Shown here: positions 17,211-25,258 of the stretch, in pieces
Layout: every line of letters starts with the position of its first letter
Position numbering within the stretch: position 1 is the first letter of the stretch
Source of the DNA: Mucilaginibacter sp. SJ
GTDB taxonomy: Bacteria > Bacteroidota > Bacteroidia > Sphingobacteriales > Sphingobacteriaceae
Assembly: GCF_028993635.1 (NCBI RefSeq)
Contig: NZ_CP118631.1
Location: 4,960,001 to 5,024,000 of the forward strand
Direction of reading: 5' to 3'
DNA length: 64,000 nucleotides
Translations under genes and position numbers: made by a program
The notes under the pieces: generated by a model
Seen by the model: the letters and a program-made list of their open reading frames with translations, nothing else
The model's database searches: none
Told to the model about the DNA's origin: nothing

Positions 17211-17226
17211 GAACAAATTTTTGTTC
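17211..17226. promoter_or_regulatory. Palindrome in a divergent promoter gap
   Basis: GAACAAATTTTTGTTC is a perfect dyad with 7 bp arms and a 2 nt centre, in the 148 bp space between two divergent exported-protein genes. It is a possible operator. No regulator gene is adjacent. Confidence 0.35.
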
Positions 17227-17256
17227 ATACAGTTATAATAACTAACGCAATACTTT

Positions 17257-17643
17257 ATGAAAAAAATCTTGACTTTAATTTGCTGCACTATTGTACTTGC
17301 TGCAACATCGTGTAAAAAAGAGTATGTAACTACCAGCCCAAGCGCCACTACTATTTTTGATACCACTCCAAATTTTGTGCTCGACAATAGTATTAACGGC
17401 TATACCACAACTTTAAATGTACCCGAAATTACTGACTACTATAACAATCACGGTGCTGTTTTGGTGTATTTGGAGGATAATGGTACCTATGAACAACTAC
17501 CGGATGTATATGGGGGGATAAGTTACAGGTTTGTATATGAAACAGGCAAGCTATACATTGATGCTCAAAACTCCGATGGAAGCGTACCTACAGGGGCAGG
17601 TATCCCCGGGCCATTAAAACTAAAAATAGTTTTGGTACCGTAA
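17257..17643 (+). CDS. Small putative lipoprotein, unknown function
   Basis: 128 residues. Residues 1-19 are a lipoprotein signal with lipobox AATSC, so Cys19 would be lipidated. The following KKE is charged, which is compatible with inner- or outer-membrane retention in this phylum. The mature part is acidic and beta-rich, with many Tyr and Gly residues (YYNNHGAVLVYLEDNGTYEQ). It looks like a small adhesion or scaffold-type domain, but I recognise no family. It has its own terminator, shared with the converging fabI. Confidence 0.75.
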   Translation: MKKILTLICCTIVLAATSCKKEYVTTSPSATTIFDTTPNFVLDNSINGYTTTLNVPEITDYYNNHGAVLVYLEDNGTYEQLPDVYGGISYRFVYETGKLYIDAQNSDGSVPTGAGIPGPLKLKIVLVP

Positions 17644-17657
17644 TTTAATTCAACTTA

Positions 17658-17694
17658 AAAAAGGGAGGTTTGTATTATGCAAAGCTCCCTTTTT
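17658..17694. terminator. Bidirectional terminator between the small lipoprotein gene and fabI
   Basis: AAAAAGGGAG (17658-17667) and CTCCCTTTTT (17685-17694) form a 10 bp stem with flanking A and T runs, so it can act on both converging transcripts. Confidence 0.85.
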
Positions 17695-17714
17695 ATTTAT
17701 CAGTAATATTGTAA

Positions 17715-18527
17715 TTATTTGGCCATCTGGTCAATAACCGCCTGGGTTACACCTGTGAATGAGAACCCCCCATCGTGATAGAGGTTTTGCATGGTAACCA
17801 TTTTAGTCAGATCGCTGAACAGGGTTACGCAGTAATCAGCGCACTGATCAGCATCAGCATTACCCAGCGGGCTCATCTTTTCAGCAAATTCAATGAAACC
17901 GTCAAAGCCTTTTACGCCCGAACCTGCAGTAGTGCGGGTTGGCGACTGAGAAATAGTGTTAACACGCACTTTTTTAGCCATGCCGTACTCGTAACCAAAG
18001 TTACGTGCAATACTTTCCAATACCGCTTTATTATCGGCCATATCATTATAACCAGGGAAGTAACGCTGAGCTGCGATGTAGCTTAATGCCACTACAGAAC
18101 CCCATTCGTTAATGGCATCATGTTTCATCGCAGCTCGTAAAATGCGATGAAGGCTTAATGCAGATATATCGAAACCTTTGTGGGTAAATTCATAGTTGTT
18201 TTCGTAATACGGGATGTTTTTGCGTACGTTAACGCTCATACCTATTGAGTGCAGGACGAAGTCAACCTTACCGCCAAAATGCTCAAGTGTTTTGGTGAAC
18301 AAATTGTTTAGATCGTCGCCAACAGTAACATCGGCACCAATAACCGGCGCATTGCATTCTTCGGCCAGTTTATTGAGTTCGCCCATGCGTAAAGCAATAG
18401 GGGCATTTGATAATACAATTTCAGCACCTTCCTGTACAGCGCGTTGCGCTACTTTCCAGGCTATTGATTGCTCATTTAGTGCACCGAATATGATGCCTTT
18501 TTTGCCTTTTAATAAATTATAAGCCAT
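17715..18527 (-). CDS. fabI: Enoyl-[acyl-carrier-protein] reductase [NADH] FabI
   Basis: The enzyme that performs the last reduction in each round of type II fatty acid elongation. The 270 residues show the divergent SDR pattern of FabI: cofactor motif GIIFGALNEQSIAW, then Y150, Y160 and K167 in ALSY...FPGYNDMADNK, equivalent to Y146, Y156 and K163 of E. coli, and the RVNTISQSPTRT segment. The target loop for diazaborine/triclosan-type inhibitors is present, but sensitivity cannot be read from sequence. A TAACTTTG box lies 24 bp upstream, so it may be transcribed apart from the TonB-C gene 34 bp upstream. Confidence 0.95.
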   Translation of the reverse strand: MAYNLLKGKKGIIFGALNEQSIAWKVAQRAVQEGAEIVLSNAPIALRMGELNKLAEECNAPVIGADVTVGDDLNNLFTKTLEHFGGKVDFVLHSIGMSVNVRKNIPYYENNYEFTHKGFDISALSLHRILRAAMKHDAINEWGSVVALSYIAAQRYFPGYNDMADNKAVLESIARNFGYEYGMAKKVRVNTISQSPTRTTAGSGVKGFDGFIEFAEKMSPLGNADADQCADYCVTLFSDLTKMVTMQNLYHDGGFSFTGVTQAVIDQMAK

Positions 18528-18550
18528 TTGTTAAGTTTTTATAATTGAAG

Positions 18551-18558
18551 CAAAGTTA
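18551..18558 (-). promoter_or_regulatory. Candidate -7 element for fabI
   Basis: On the minus strand, TAACTTTG matches TAnnTTTG perfectly, 23 nt before the fabI ATG. No clear TTTG upstream box is visible. Confidence 0.45.
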
Positions 18559-18561
18559 TAA

Positions 18562-19329
18562 TTATTTATCAGTTAGTTTAAATTCAACCGAAACAGTTTG
18601 AGGCACCGCCACCGGTCTCCCATTTTCAATCGCCGGTCGCCAGTGGGGGAGGGATTTGATAATGTTGATCAGCACTTCCTCGCAGCCGTAACCTATACCT
18701 TTCAATACTTTAAAATTAACAGGGAAGCCGTCTCTTTCAACCTGGAAAGCTACGGTTACAGTACCCTCAATATTATTGTCGATAGCTTTGGGTGGGTAAT
18801 GTAGCTGCTGTTTTATCAGTTCAGTAAAGTGCCCGTTTCCGCCTTCAAATTTTGGGGGTGCTTGAAAGCTAAATTTATCAATATTAGCAGTACTGTAAGT
18901 TACGTTAAATATCGGTGTCACTTTTTTGTGTTTACGAACAGCGGTAATAGCTATAGGGTTTTGAGCAGTTATATCTATCGGAGGTAACGAAGCCAGGTAA
19001 ATGATCATATACCTGCTACCTTTATTATAAACCGGGACGGCATTATATAACACACTTTCTTCAAAAGTTAGCGTATCATTAAACTTTGCCCCTTTTAATT
19101 CAAAATAACCGGTAGTATCGGTCATAGCGCCCACGTGCCATGAAGGTGCTTCCATCCAGGTGTTTGTTGATTGTATACCGATGTGCCTGATGGGTTTACG
19201 CATGTTGTCGTAAATATACCCACGCAGGTTAATAGTGTCACGCTTAATAACCGTATCGGGTTTGCTTTTTTGAGCCGATAAATTGATCGAAACCAGCAGT
19301 AGTATCGCGCATAAAAATGTTCTCATCAC
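18562..19329 (-). CDS. Secreted protein with TonB C-terminal domain
   Basis: 255 residues. Residues 1-19 look like a cleavable signal peptide (ending LSAQ). A short carboxypeptidase-regulatory-like beta domain follows (about 30-110, LRGYIYDNMRKPIRHIGIQS). The C-terminal TonB domain (about 160-255) has YPPKAIDNNIEGTVTVAFQV, a conserved central glycine turn and HWRPAIENGRPV. A classical TonB has an uncleaved N-terminal anchor and a Pro-rich spacer; neither is present. It may act as a periplasmic protein using the TonB fold for another contact. It lies 26 bp downstream of recN and is probably co-transcribed with it. Confidence 0.75.
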   Translation of the reverse strand: MMRTFLCAILLLVSINLSAQKSKPDTVIKRDTINLRGYIYDNMRKPIRHIGIQSTNTWMEAPSWHVGAMTDTTGYFELKGAKFNDTLTFEESVLYNAVPVYNKGSRYMIIYLASLPPIDITAQNPIAITAVRKHKKVTPIFNVTYSTANIDKFSFQAPPKFEGGNGHFTELIKQQLHYPPKAIDNNIEGTVTVAFQVERDGFPVNFKVLKGIGYGCEEVLINIIKSLPHWRPAIENGRPVAVPQTVSVEFKLTDK

Positions 19330-19355
19330 GGTTTAGGTTATATGTAATCACTTGA

Positions 19356-21047
19356 CTAAACGCTCAACAGTTCCCTTGCATTTTGCAAAGCACTCTCACC
19401 CGGCTTATCCCCGCTTAGCATTTTGGCAATTTCCAATATCCGTTCGTCATTACTTAATTGTTTAATACGCGTAAATGTAGCAGCCTCGCTATCATCTTTG
19501 TAAACAAAATAATGGCTTTGGCCTTTGCTGGCAATTTGCGGCAAATGGGTAATGGTAATTACCTGCAGGTTTTGCGATAATCGTTCCATGATCTGCCCAA
19601 CCTTATTGGCAACCTCGCCTGATACACCGGTGTCGATCTCATCAAAAATAATGGTAGGCAAGGCCGAGTATTGTGCCACGATAGATTTAATACTCAGCAT
19701 CAACCTCGAAAGTTCGCCGCCAGAGGCCACCTTGCTCATCTCGGCCAAAGCATGCCCCTTATTAGCCGAAAATAAAAATTTAATGTTGTCGATCCCGGTA
19801 GCCGTAAGCATGGCTTTAGGACTATCAGCACCCCCTTTAGGGGGCGGGGGGGGCGAGAGTTGCTCAATCTTCAAACTCGAGTTACCCATACCCATCTCCG
19901 CCAGTGTAGCCAGCACCTGTTTCTCAATATCAGGAATTGCCTTTTGTCTGTTTGCCGATAATTGTGCCGCCAGTTTTTCCAGTTCGACTTTATCGGCAGC
20001 TATTTGTTTTTGAAGTTTTTCGATGGCATCGTCGCTGAATAAAGCTTGCTGAATTTTTTCAGACAGATCTTCCTGGATTTCCAATAACTCGGCATTGGTA
20101 TTTACCCTATGTTTTTTTTGTAAGTTGTAGATCATGCTCAGGCGGGTGCTCACCTCTTCGGCACGGGCTTCATCGATAAAAGTATGCTGTTCGAGCGCGT
20201 CAATTTCAGCAGCGATATCTTTCAGTTCAATAACGACGCTGTTGATTCGCTGGTGCAGTTCAGCCACAGCGGGGTTGTATTTTTCTATCGAAACCAAGGC
20301 CTGCCCTGCTTCTTTTAGCTGGGCTAATGCTGCGGCTTCACCATCCTGTAACAGATAGTTAGCGCCTAAAAGGTTACGTTTAATTTCTTCGGCATTGTTA
20401 AGCGTGTTTAGTTCCAGTTCCAAATGTTCCTGTTCATCAGCAACCAATGCACCTTTTTCCAACTCGTCAAACTGAAACTGGAAATAATCCAGGTCGGCTT
20501 TTGCTTTATCGCTTTCGGCAATTAACTGGTTAAGCTTGCTTAATGATTTTTTGTAGGCACGAAATTTAGTTTGATAATCAAACAGCAGATCCGAATGACG
20601 GGCGACCGAGTCAATCACTAACAGTTGAAAATCCGGATCATTGATCTCCAGTGTAGCATGTTGGGAATGGATATCGATCAGCTTTTCGCCAAGTTGTTTC
20701 AGCGCTGTTAGGTTAACCGGGGTATCGTTCACAAAAGCACGAGATTTACCATCGGCCGAGATCTCCCTGCGCAGCACGGTCTCCGTTTCGTAATCGAGAT
20801 CGTTCTCTTCAAAGAAATCGGCCAAATGAAAGCCGCTGATTTTGAAAGTGCCCTCAATAACGCATTTTTTCTGCTGGTTGAAAAAGTATTTACTTTCGGC
20901 CCGCTGTCCTAAAATAAGTGAAAGGGCACCCAATATGATCGATTTACCTGCACCGGTTTCGCCGGTTAATATGTTCAGGCCGCTATCAAAACCTATCTCC
21001 AGGTTATCGATAAGCGCGTAATTATTAATGGTTAGCTTTTGAAGCAT
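19356..21047 (-). CDS. recN: DNA repair protein RecN
   Basis: An SMC-like ATPase acting early in double-strand-break repair. It has 563 residues. The N-terminal MLQKLTINNYALIDNLEIGF and Walker A GETGAGKS (about 33-40) fix the start codon. Long coiled-coil arms follow (about 150-370), then the signature VASGGELSRL, Walker B TIIFDEIDTG and the D-loop region. Between the arm and the signature, residues about 395-408 (LSPPPPPKGGADSP) form an insertion absent from RecN proteins as I remember them. It is encoded by a G/C-rich palindrome at 19826-19860. The ATG directly follows the T run of a hairpin at 21048-21079. Confidence 0.95.
   Translation of the reverse strand: MLQKLTINNYALIDNLEIGFDSGLNILTGETGAGKSIILGALSLILGQRAESKYFFNQQKKCVIEGTFKISGFHLADFFEENDLDYETETVLRREISADGKSRAFVNDTPVNLTALKQLGEKLIDIHSQHATLEINDPDFQLLVIDSVARHSDLLFDYQTKFRAYKKSLSKLNQLIAESDKAKADLDYFQFQFDELEKGALVADEQEHLELELNTLNNAEEIKRNLLGANYLLQDGEAAALAQLKEAGQALVSIEKYNPAVAELHQRINSVVIELKDIAAEIDALEQHTFIDEARAEEVSTRLSMIYNLQKKHRVNTNAELLEIQEDLSEKIQQALFSDDAIEKLQKQIAADKVELEKLAAQLSANRQKAIPDIEKQVLATLAEMGMGNSSLKIEQLSPPPPPKGGADSPKAMLTATGIDNIKFLFSANKGHALAEMSKVASGGELSRLMLSIKSIVAQYSALPTIIFDEIDTGVSGEVANKVGQIMERLSQNLQVITITHLPQIASKGQSHYFVYKDDSEAATFTRIKQLSNDERILEIAKMLSGDKPGESALQNARELLSV
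19826..19860. repeat. G/C-rich palindromic insertion inside recN
   Basis: CACCCCCTTTAGGGGGCGGG followed by a G run is a repeat-like palindrome. Here it sits in frame in the coding sequence and encodes the Pro5-Lys-Gly-Gly segment. It is far more GC-rich than the surrounding gene. Confidence 0.65.
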
Positions 21048-21079
21048 AAAAAAAGTGTCCTCATTTTATTGAGGACACT
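21048..21079 (-). terminator. Terminator-like hairpin ending at the recN start codon
   Basis: On the minus strand, AGTGTCCTCA, a 6 nt loop and TGAGGACACT form a perfect 10 bp stem followed by T6-T7. The recN ATG is the very next codon. It fits a terminator of the upstream blaR1-like gene or an attenuator/leader hairpin of recN. Confidence 0.75.
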
Positions 21080-21149
21080 AAATTACAAATTAAGGTTCTT
21101 TAAAAAAGATTTTTAATGCTAATTGCTAATTTATTTAGTCTCCAGTTGG

Positions 21150-21225
21150 GGTGAGTCAAATGTCTCAAGTCCGAAGTTCAAAATCGAAGCTGGACTTGAG
21201 ACTCTCGGCTTAAGACTTCTGACTT
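21150..21225 (-). repeat. Intergenic inverted repeat between the M56 gene and recN
   Basis: GTCTCAAGTCC (21162-21172) pairs perfectly with 21192-21202. Flanking GAAGTTC/GACTTCTGACTT words extend the dyad imperfectly. The TCTCAAGTC word is shared with the repeat at 43499-43584. Confidence 0.65.
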
Positions 21226-21229
21226 AGTA

Positions 21230-23233
21230 TCAATTTGTAGCGCTATCGGCTTTGATTTCCTCTTTATCGTCGGTGTCAAACTTGTAATCAAAGTCTTTAT
21301 CCATTTTATCGCGGTACAGTTTCATTTTTTGTTTAAACGCCGGGCTTTTCATATAGTCCCGCAGTTTTTTGCTGGCTTCTTTAAGCCGTTGTTGTGCCGC
21401 TCTAATTTCAGGGCTATCCTGGAAGCCGCGCATTTGCCGGCCAATGTCCCTCATATCCTCCTGTAGTTTTTTCATGTCGGGATTGTTGTAGGCCATCCTG
21501 ATGCTATCGCCCATAGCCTGCATGCGGTTTCTTTTAGCGATGAATTCTGGCGAATCATAGCGGCTGCGGATTTTTTGGCCCAGGTTTTTCAACTGCTCTG
21601 TTTGCGCCTTCACATCAGCTGGGATCTTGCTTTGCAGCTCGTCCTGGTACTTTTTGTAATTAGGATCTCTGTCGTCATTATAGCTATTATAGCCGCGGTT
21701 ATGCGGAATGCCATACTTTTTCTCCAGCTCTTCGTTCATTTTTTTAAACTCAGGACTGCTGTAATAAGCACCGATCTTGCGGCCTATCTCACCCATCTGT
21801 TCGCTGGTTTTTTTAGATTCGGAAGTTTCGCCATACTCCTTTTGAAAATCTTCGCCCATTTTTTGCATTTCCAGCTTCATTTTTTCCATGCCTTCAGTAT
21901 TATAATAGGCCTGCAGGGCTTTGCTTTTAGCTTCAAGCATTTCCTGTTGCTTTTTGAAATCATTGCTGTTGTAGTATTTACCAATCAGCTCGCCTTGTTT
22001 GTTTACTTCGGCGCTTAGTTTTTCAAGATCAGGGTCGTTAAAGCCGCTATAGTCAAAATTATCATGGCGTTGTTTAGCTCTAACTATTTCGGCCTGGGTT
22101 TTCTTTTTATAGGTTACGGGCTTTTTAGTTTTAGGAGCCGCCTTACGTATGGTATCTTCCACAAATATGGCGTGTAAGGCGGCAGGGGCAGTAACCTTTT
22201 TAACGGTTAGCTTGCCATCTTTTATAGTGGGGTTTAGCCAGGCAATGCTGCTAACGCAGGCAGTCATTATAGCAATGGCCACAAGCAGGTGGCGGATATT
22301 GCCTATAGGTTTCTTTGTTTTCATGATGCGTTCAATTCTGTTTAATAAATGATATTTTTTGCCGTTAGCAGCCAGGGCCAGCTGTAAATGCTGCTGCCTG
22401 GTTTGCTCCAGTTTAAGAAGCGCATGTGCATAGATCAAAGGTTGTTGTGTTGTTGCCACAACCAGATCATCGCAGCTGTTTTCGCGCTCCTGGTTAATGA
22501 TTCGATTAATTAATTGGGCAAAGGGATTGAAGAATAACAGTATGGAAACAAATTGCTGCACCAGGTTCAGCAGGTAATCGTTACGTTTAATATGGGATAG
22601 CTCATGTAGTAAAATGGCTTCAACTTCGGTAGCCGATAAGTACGTAGTAAGGGTTATCGGCAACAAAATAATAGGGCTTAAAAAGCCTATCATACAAGGG
22701 GCATCAACCATACGGCTAAAGTTCACCCACACATTTTTAGCAATACCCAGCTTTTGGCAAAGCTCATCAGCAAAGTCCTGCAGCCTGTCGGCAGGTACCA
22801 TGGTACGTTTTATCAGGCTGATCCTTTGCCAGCTTAAGCTCACTTTAAGCAGGTTAAATACCAAACCAGCAAAGTAAAGGGCCGATATATAAGGCAGATA
22901 GCCTTTTATAACGTATTCGTAATAACTATTTTGCGGTCTGGCTGCTACTTCATGCAGCGGCAGGTAGAAACGTGGTAATAAAGATGGTGCATTGGCGGAT
23001 GTATAATTGATCCACTCATGCAGCCTGAACTGATGGATAAACGTGTATATAAACCAGGCGCTTATGGCAAGCATGGCGCCCATGGCCCAATTGTGCTTTT
23101 TAATGGCCGATAACTGCGGCCTGCAAATAAACACTAACCTTAAGGCAAACCATACTAACAAACCCTGCCATAACGATTGCAGAATGGTTACGCCCAACAC
23201 CTGGCTTATATTATAGAATAAATTTTCCATCAC
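21230..23233 (-). CDS. BlaR1-like M56 family membrane peptidase with C-terminal coiled-coil
   Basis: A membrane-embedded zinc peptidase of the antibiotic-sensor/regulator class, expected to cleave or de-repress through the BlaI-type repressor encoded immediately upstream. The N-terminal 330 residues have 4-5 hydrophobic segments and the HELSHIKRND zinc motif near residue 210, with the distal glutamate in NQERENSCDDL. Residues about 395-640 are a highly charged, Lys/Glu-rich repetitive domain with recurring NDP, YYNSNDF, YYSSPEF and RYDSPEF units rather than a penicillin-binding sensor domain. The input signal is therefore probably not a beta-lactam. It starts 2 bp after the blaI stop. Total 667 residues. 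Confidence 0.85.
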   Translation of the reverse strand: MMENLFYNISQVLGVTILQSLWQGLLVWFALRLVFICRPQLSAIKKHNWAMGAMLAISAWFIYTFIHQFRLHEWINYTSANAPSLLPRFYLPLHEVAARPQNSYYEYVIKGYLPYISALYFAGLVFNLLKVSLSWQRISLIKRTMVPADRLQDFADELCQKLGIAKNVWVNFSRMVDAPCMIGFLSPIILLPITLTTYLSATEVEAILLHELSHIKRNDYLLNLVQQFVSILLFFNPFAQLINRIINQERENSCDDLVVATTQQPLIYAHALLKLEQTRQQHLQLALAANGKKYHLLNRIERIMKTKKPIGNIRHLLVAIAIMTACVSSIAWLNPTIKDGKLTVKKVTAPAALHAIFVEDTIRKAAPKTKKPVTYKKKTQAEIVRAKQRHDNFDYSGFNDPDLEKLSAEVNKQGELIGKYYNSNDFKKQQEMLEAKSKALQAYYNTEGMEKMKLEMQKMGEDFQKEYGETSESKKTSEQMGEIGRKIGAYYSSPEFKKMNEELEKKYGIPHNRGYNSYNDDRDPNYKKYQDELQSKIPADVKAQTEQLKNLGQKIRSRYDSPEFIAKRNRMQAMGDSIRMAYNNPDMKKLQEDMRDIGRQMRGFQDSPEIRAAQQRLKEASKKLRDYMKSPAFKQKMKLYRDKMDKDFDYKFDTDDKEEIKADSATN

Positions 23234-23235
23234 GT

Positions 23236-23613
23236 TTATTTTTTGTCCTGATCAAATTGATTCAAAAAATTTTTAATAGCGTCAATCTCGTCTTTTGATG
23301 CACGGTGCTGGCCAAGCGCCTGGATCACCAGATCGGAAGTGGAGCCTTTAAATACAGTAGACAAGATTTTGTCCAGAGCGTTGCTTTGGGCCTGCTCCAT
23401 TGTGAATAAAGCCTTGTAAACATGGGTTTTTGAAGTGGTGTCGCGCTCAACCATTCCTTTATCATGCATGATCTGCATCAATTTTAAAGTAGTGGTGTAG
23501 CCGGCATCCTTGTTTTTAGCAAGCTCTTCATGAACTTCACGTACGGTGCACCGGCCCTTTTTCCAGATCACCTGTAAAATTTCAAGTTCGCTTTCTGTTG
23601 GTTTAATTTCCAT
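23236..23613 (-). CDS. BlaI/MecI/CopY family transcriptional repressor
   Basis: A 125-residue winged-helix repressor. The N-terminal EIKPTESELEILQVIWKKG and the recognition segment VREVHEELAKNKDAGYTTTLKLMQIMHDKGMV are typical of the BlaI/Penicillinase_R family. The C-terminal 45 residues form the dimerisation part. It forms a two-gene operon with the M56 peptidase. Two TACGA-N6-TCGTA dyads directly upstream are probable autoregulatory operators. In the known systems the partner peptidase inactivates the repressor on signal; here the inducer is unknown. Confidence 0.9.
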   Translation of the reverse strand: MEIKPTESELEILQVIWKKGRCTVREVHEELAKNKDAGYTTTLKLMQIMHDKGMVERDTTSKTHVYKALFTMEQAQSNALDKILSTVFKGSTSDLVIQALGQHRASKDEIDAIKNFLNQFDQDKK

Positions 23614-23626
23614 CTGTCTCTCTTAT

Positions 23627-23666
23627 TACGAATTCCTTCGTACAAATATCTACGATAGATTTCGTA
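23627..23666 (-). promoter_or_regulatory. Paired dyads: probable BlaI-type operators over the promoter
   Basis: TACGAATTCCTTCGTA (23627-23642, perfect 6 bp arms) and TACGATAGATTTCGTA (23651-23666, 5 of 6) are spaced 24 bp start to start. Between them, on the minus strand, GATATTTG is a 7/8 match to the -7 box. Binding here would block transcription of the blaI-M56 operon. Confidence 0.65.
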
Positions 23667-23975
23667 TTTGCAAGTGGTTTTGAAAATATTTAACAAATTT
23701 TAACGGTTGAGGGGAAGAGGTGAGTGGTTGATTGGGTTGATTAGGTGGGTGGTTGGTTATTTTTTTCTGAACTCGAATTAAACAAATTTTGAGAATTTCT
23801 CGAATTTGCCGGGCATTCTGTTTATTCTTTAATTCTACAAATTCGAGTTCCAGACAAATTCCCCCAAATCCCGGTTCAGACAAAATCACTATCTTTTGGT
23901 TACTTTTGCACTCAATAGATTCGGAAAATAAAAAACTCCGAAATCGAACATCCGAAATCCGACATCAAAACAACC
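23667..23975 (+). repeat. Repeat-filled gap between the blaI-type operon and murB
   Basis: No gene is seen. It holds CTGAACTCGAATT (23768-23780) and its near-complement AATTCGAGTTCCAGAC (23841-23856), ATTCTGTTTATTCTTTAATT words (about 23815) and GGTTCAGAC. Together these make a second copy of the element at 15827-15998. TCCGAAATC words directly before the murB start (23936-23968) belong to the TTTCGGA group. Confidence 0.75.
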
Positions 23976-24995
23976 ATGCTCCAAATACAGGAAAACGTAT
24001 CCCTCAAAAATTTTAACACGTTTGGTATTGATACCCGTGCCCGCTACTTTGTAGAAATTACTCATGAAGATGAACTTGCCGAATTGTTTGCCGACCCACA
24101 ATGGCTGCAAACTGAGCGGTTGGTACTTGGCGGCGGCAGCAATATGCTTATGGTTGATGATTTTGAGGGACTGGTTGTGCGCATAAATATCCGCGGTATT
24201 GAGCACCGCATCAGTCACGATGATGTTTATGTAGAAGCAGGTGGTGGTGAGGTATGGAATGACCTGGTTAATTATTGCGTTGCCCATGAATATGCAGGTA
24301 TCGAAAACCTGAGCCTGATCCCGGGTTCGGTAGGGGCATCGCCTATACAAAATATAGGCGCCTATGGCGTTGAGCTTAAAGATGTATTTTACAGTTGCCG
24401 CGCTTTTGAAATAGCGACAGGGACATTCAGAACTTTCAGCAAAGAGGATTGTAAATTTGGTTACCGCGAAAGCATTTTTAAAGCCGAGCTGAAGGGACAG
24501 TATATTATAGTGTCTGTAAAGTTCCACTTATCGCTGGTGGCAAGCATTAACACCAGGTATGGGGCTATTGAGCAAGAATTACAAAACAGGGGTATCTCAA
24601 ATCCTACTATTAAAGATGTATCGCAGGTGGTGGCGCATATCCGGGTATCCAAATTACCCGATCCGTCAACTATAGGAAACGCGGGCAGCTTCTTTAAAAA
24701 TCCGGTGATCAGTGCCGAAGAATTTGCTGTGGTGCAAGCTAAATTTCCTGATGTGGTAAACTATCCTGCTGCTGATGGCGGCGTAAAACTGGCTGCCGGA
24801 TGGCTCATTGAACAATGTGGATGGAAAGGAAAAACCGTGGGGCACACAGGAACATGGAAAAACCAGGCCCTGGTTTTAGTGAACCACGGAGGCGCTACGG
24901 GACAGGAAGTGTATAACTTTTCGTCGCAAATCATAGACAGTGTGTACACTAAATTTGGCGTTACACTACAACGTGAGGTTAATATTATTAGTTAA
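23976..24995 (+). CDS. murB: UDP-N-acetylenolpyruvoylglucosamine reductase MurB
   Basis: A flavoenzyme that reduces UDP-GlcNAc-enolpyruvate to UDP-MurNAc in peptidoglycan synthesis. The 339 residues include the FAD-binding part with LGGGSNML and IPGSVGASPIQNIGAYGVE. The type I insertion with FGYRESIFK is present, as is the C-terminal catalytic region GNAGSFFKNP (proton-donor Ser) and the terminal Glu in LQREVNII. The ATG at 23976 gives the standard N-terminus ENVSLKNFNTFGIDTRA. It has no partner genes here, and the transcript start is unclear because the upstream gap is repeat DNA. Confidence 0.95.
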   Translation: MLQIQENVSLKNFNTFGIDTRARYFVEITHEDELAELFADPQWLQTERLVLGGGSNMLMVDDFEGLVVRINIRGIEHRISHDDVYVEAGGGEVWNDLVNYCVAHEYAGIENLSLIPGSVGASPIQNIGAYGVELKDVFYSCRAFEIATGTFRTFSKEDCKFGYRESIFKAELKGQYIIVSVKFHLSLVASINTRYGAIEQELQNRGISNPTIKDVSQVVAHIRVSKLPDPSTIGNAGSFFKNPVISAEEFAVVQAKFPDVVNYPAADGGVKLAAGWLIEQCGWKGKTVGHTGTWKNQALVLVNHGGATGQEVYNFSSQIIDSVYTKFGVTLQREVNIIS

Positions 24996-25258
24996 ATAAG
25001 TTTATTTAAAGTGAATTTTCATTTTTAATAAAATTTCTTCTAAATAACATTCCTGTTACAAATGTTCCCTGAGTAAGTTTGATTCTCGAATGTTAAAATT
25101 CATAACGTCCTGTTTTTCAGTATGGTATTTGTTATCAATGTGTGAATGTTACACAATGGGTAAGTTTCAATACCGATGTTTAAATGTGGACTTTTTACTA
25201 CACACTTTGGCTTAATGGCATCATGCTTGTCTAATTGTTAACACAAAACTTTAACAAA

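Noticed and set aside
23650..23889. A minus-strand 79-codon frame upstream of the blaI-type gene
   Set aside because: It covers the intergenic repeat and overlaps the operator; low-complexity Pro/Asn/Gln product.
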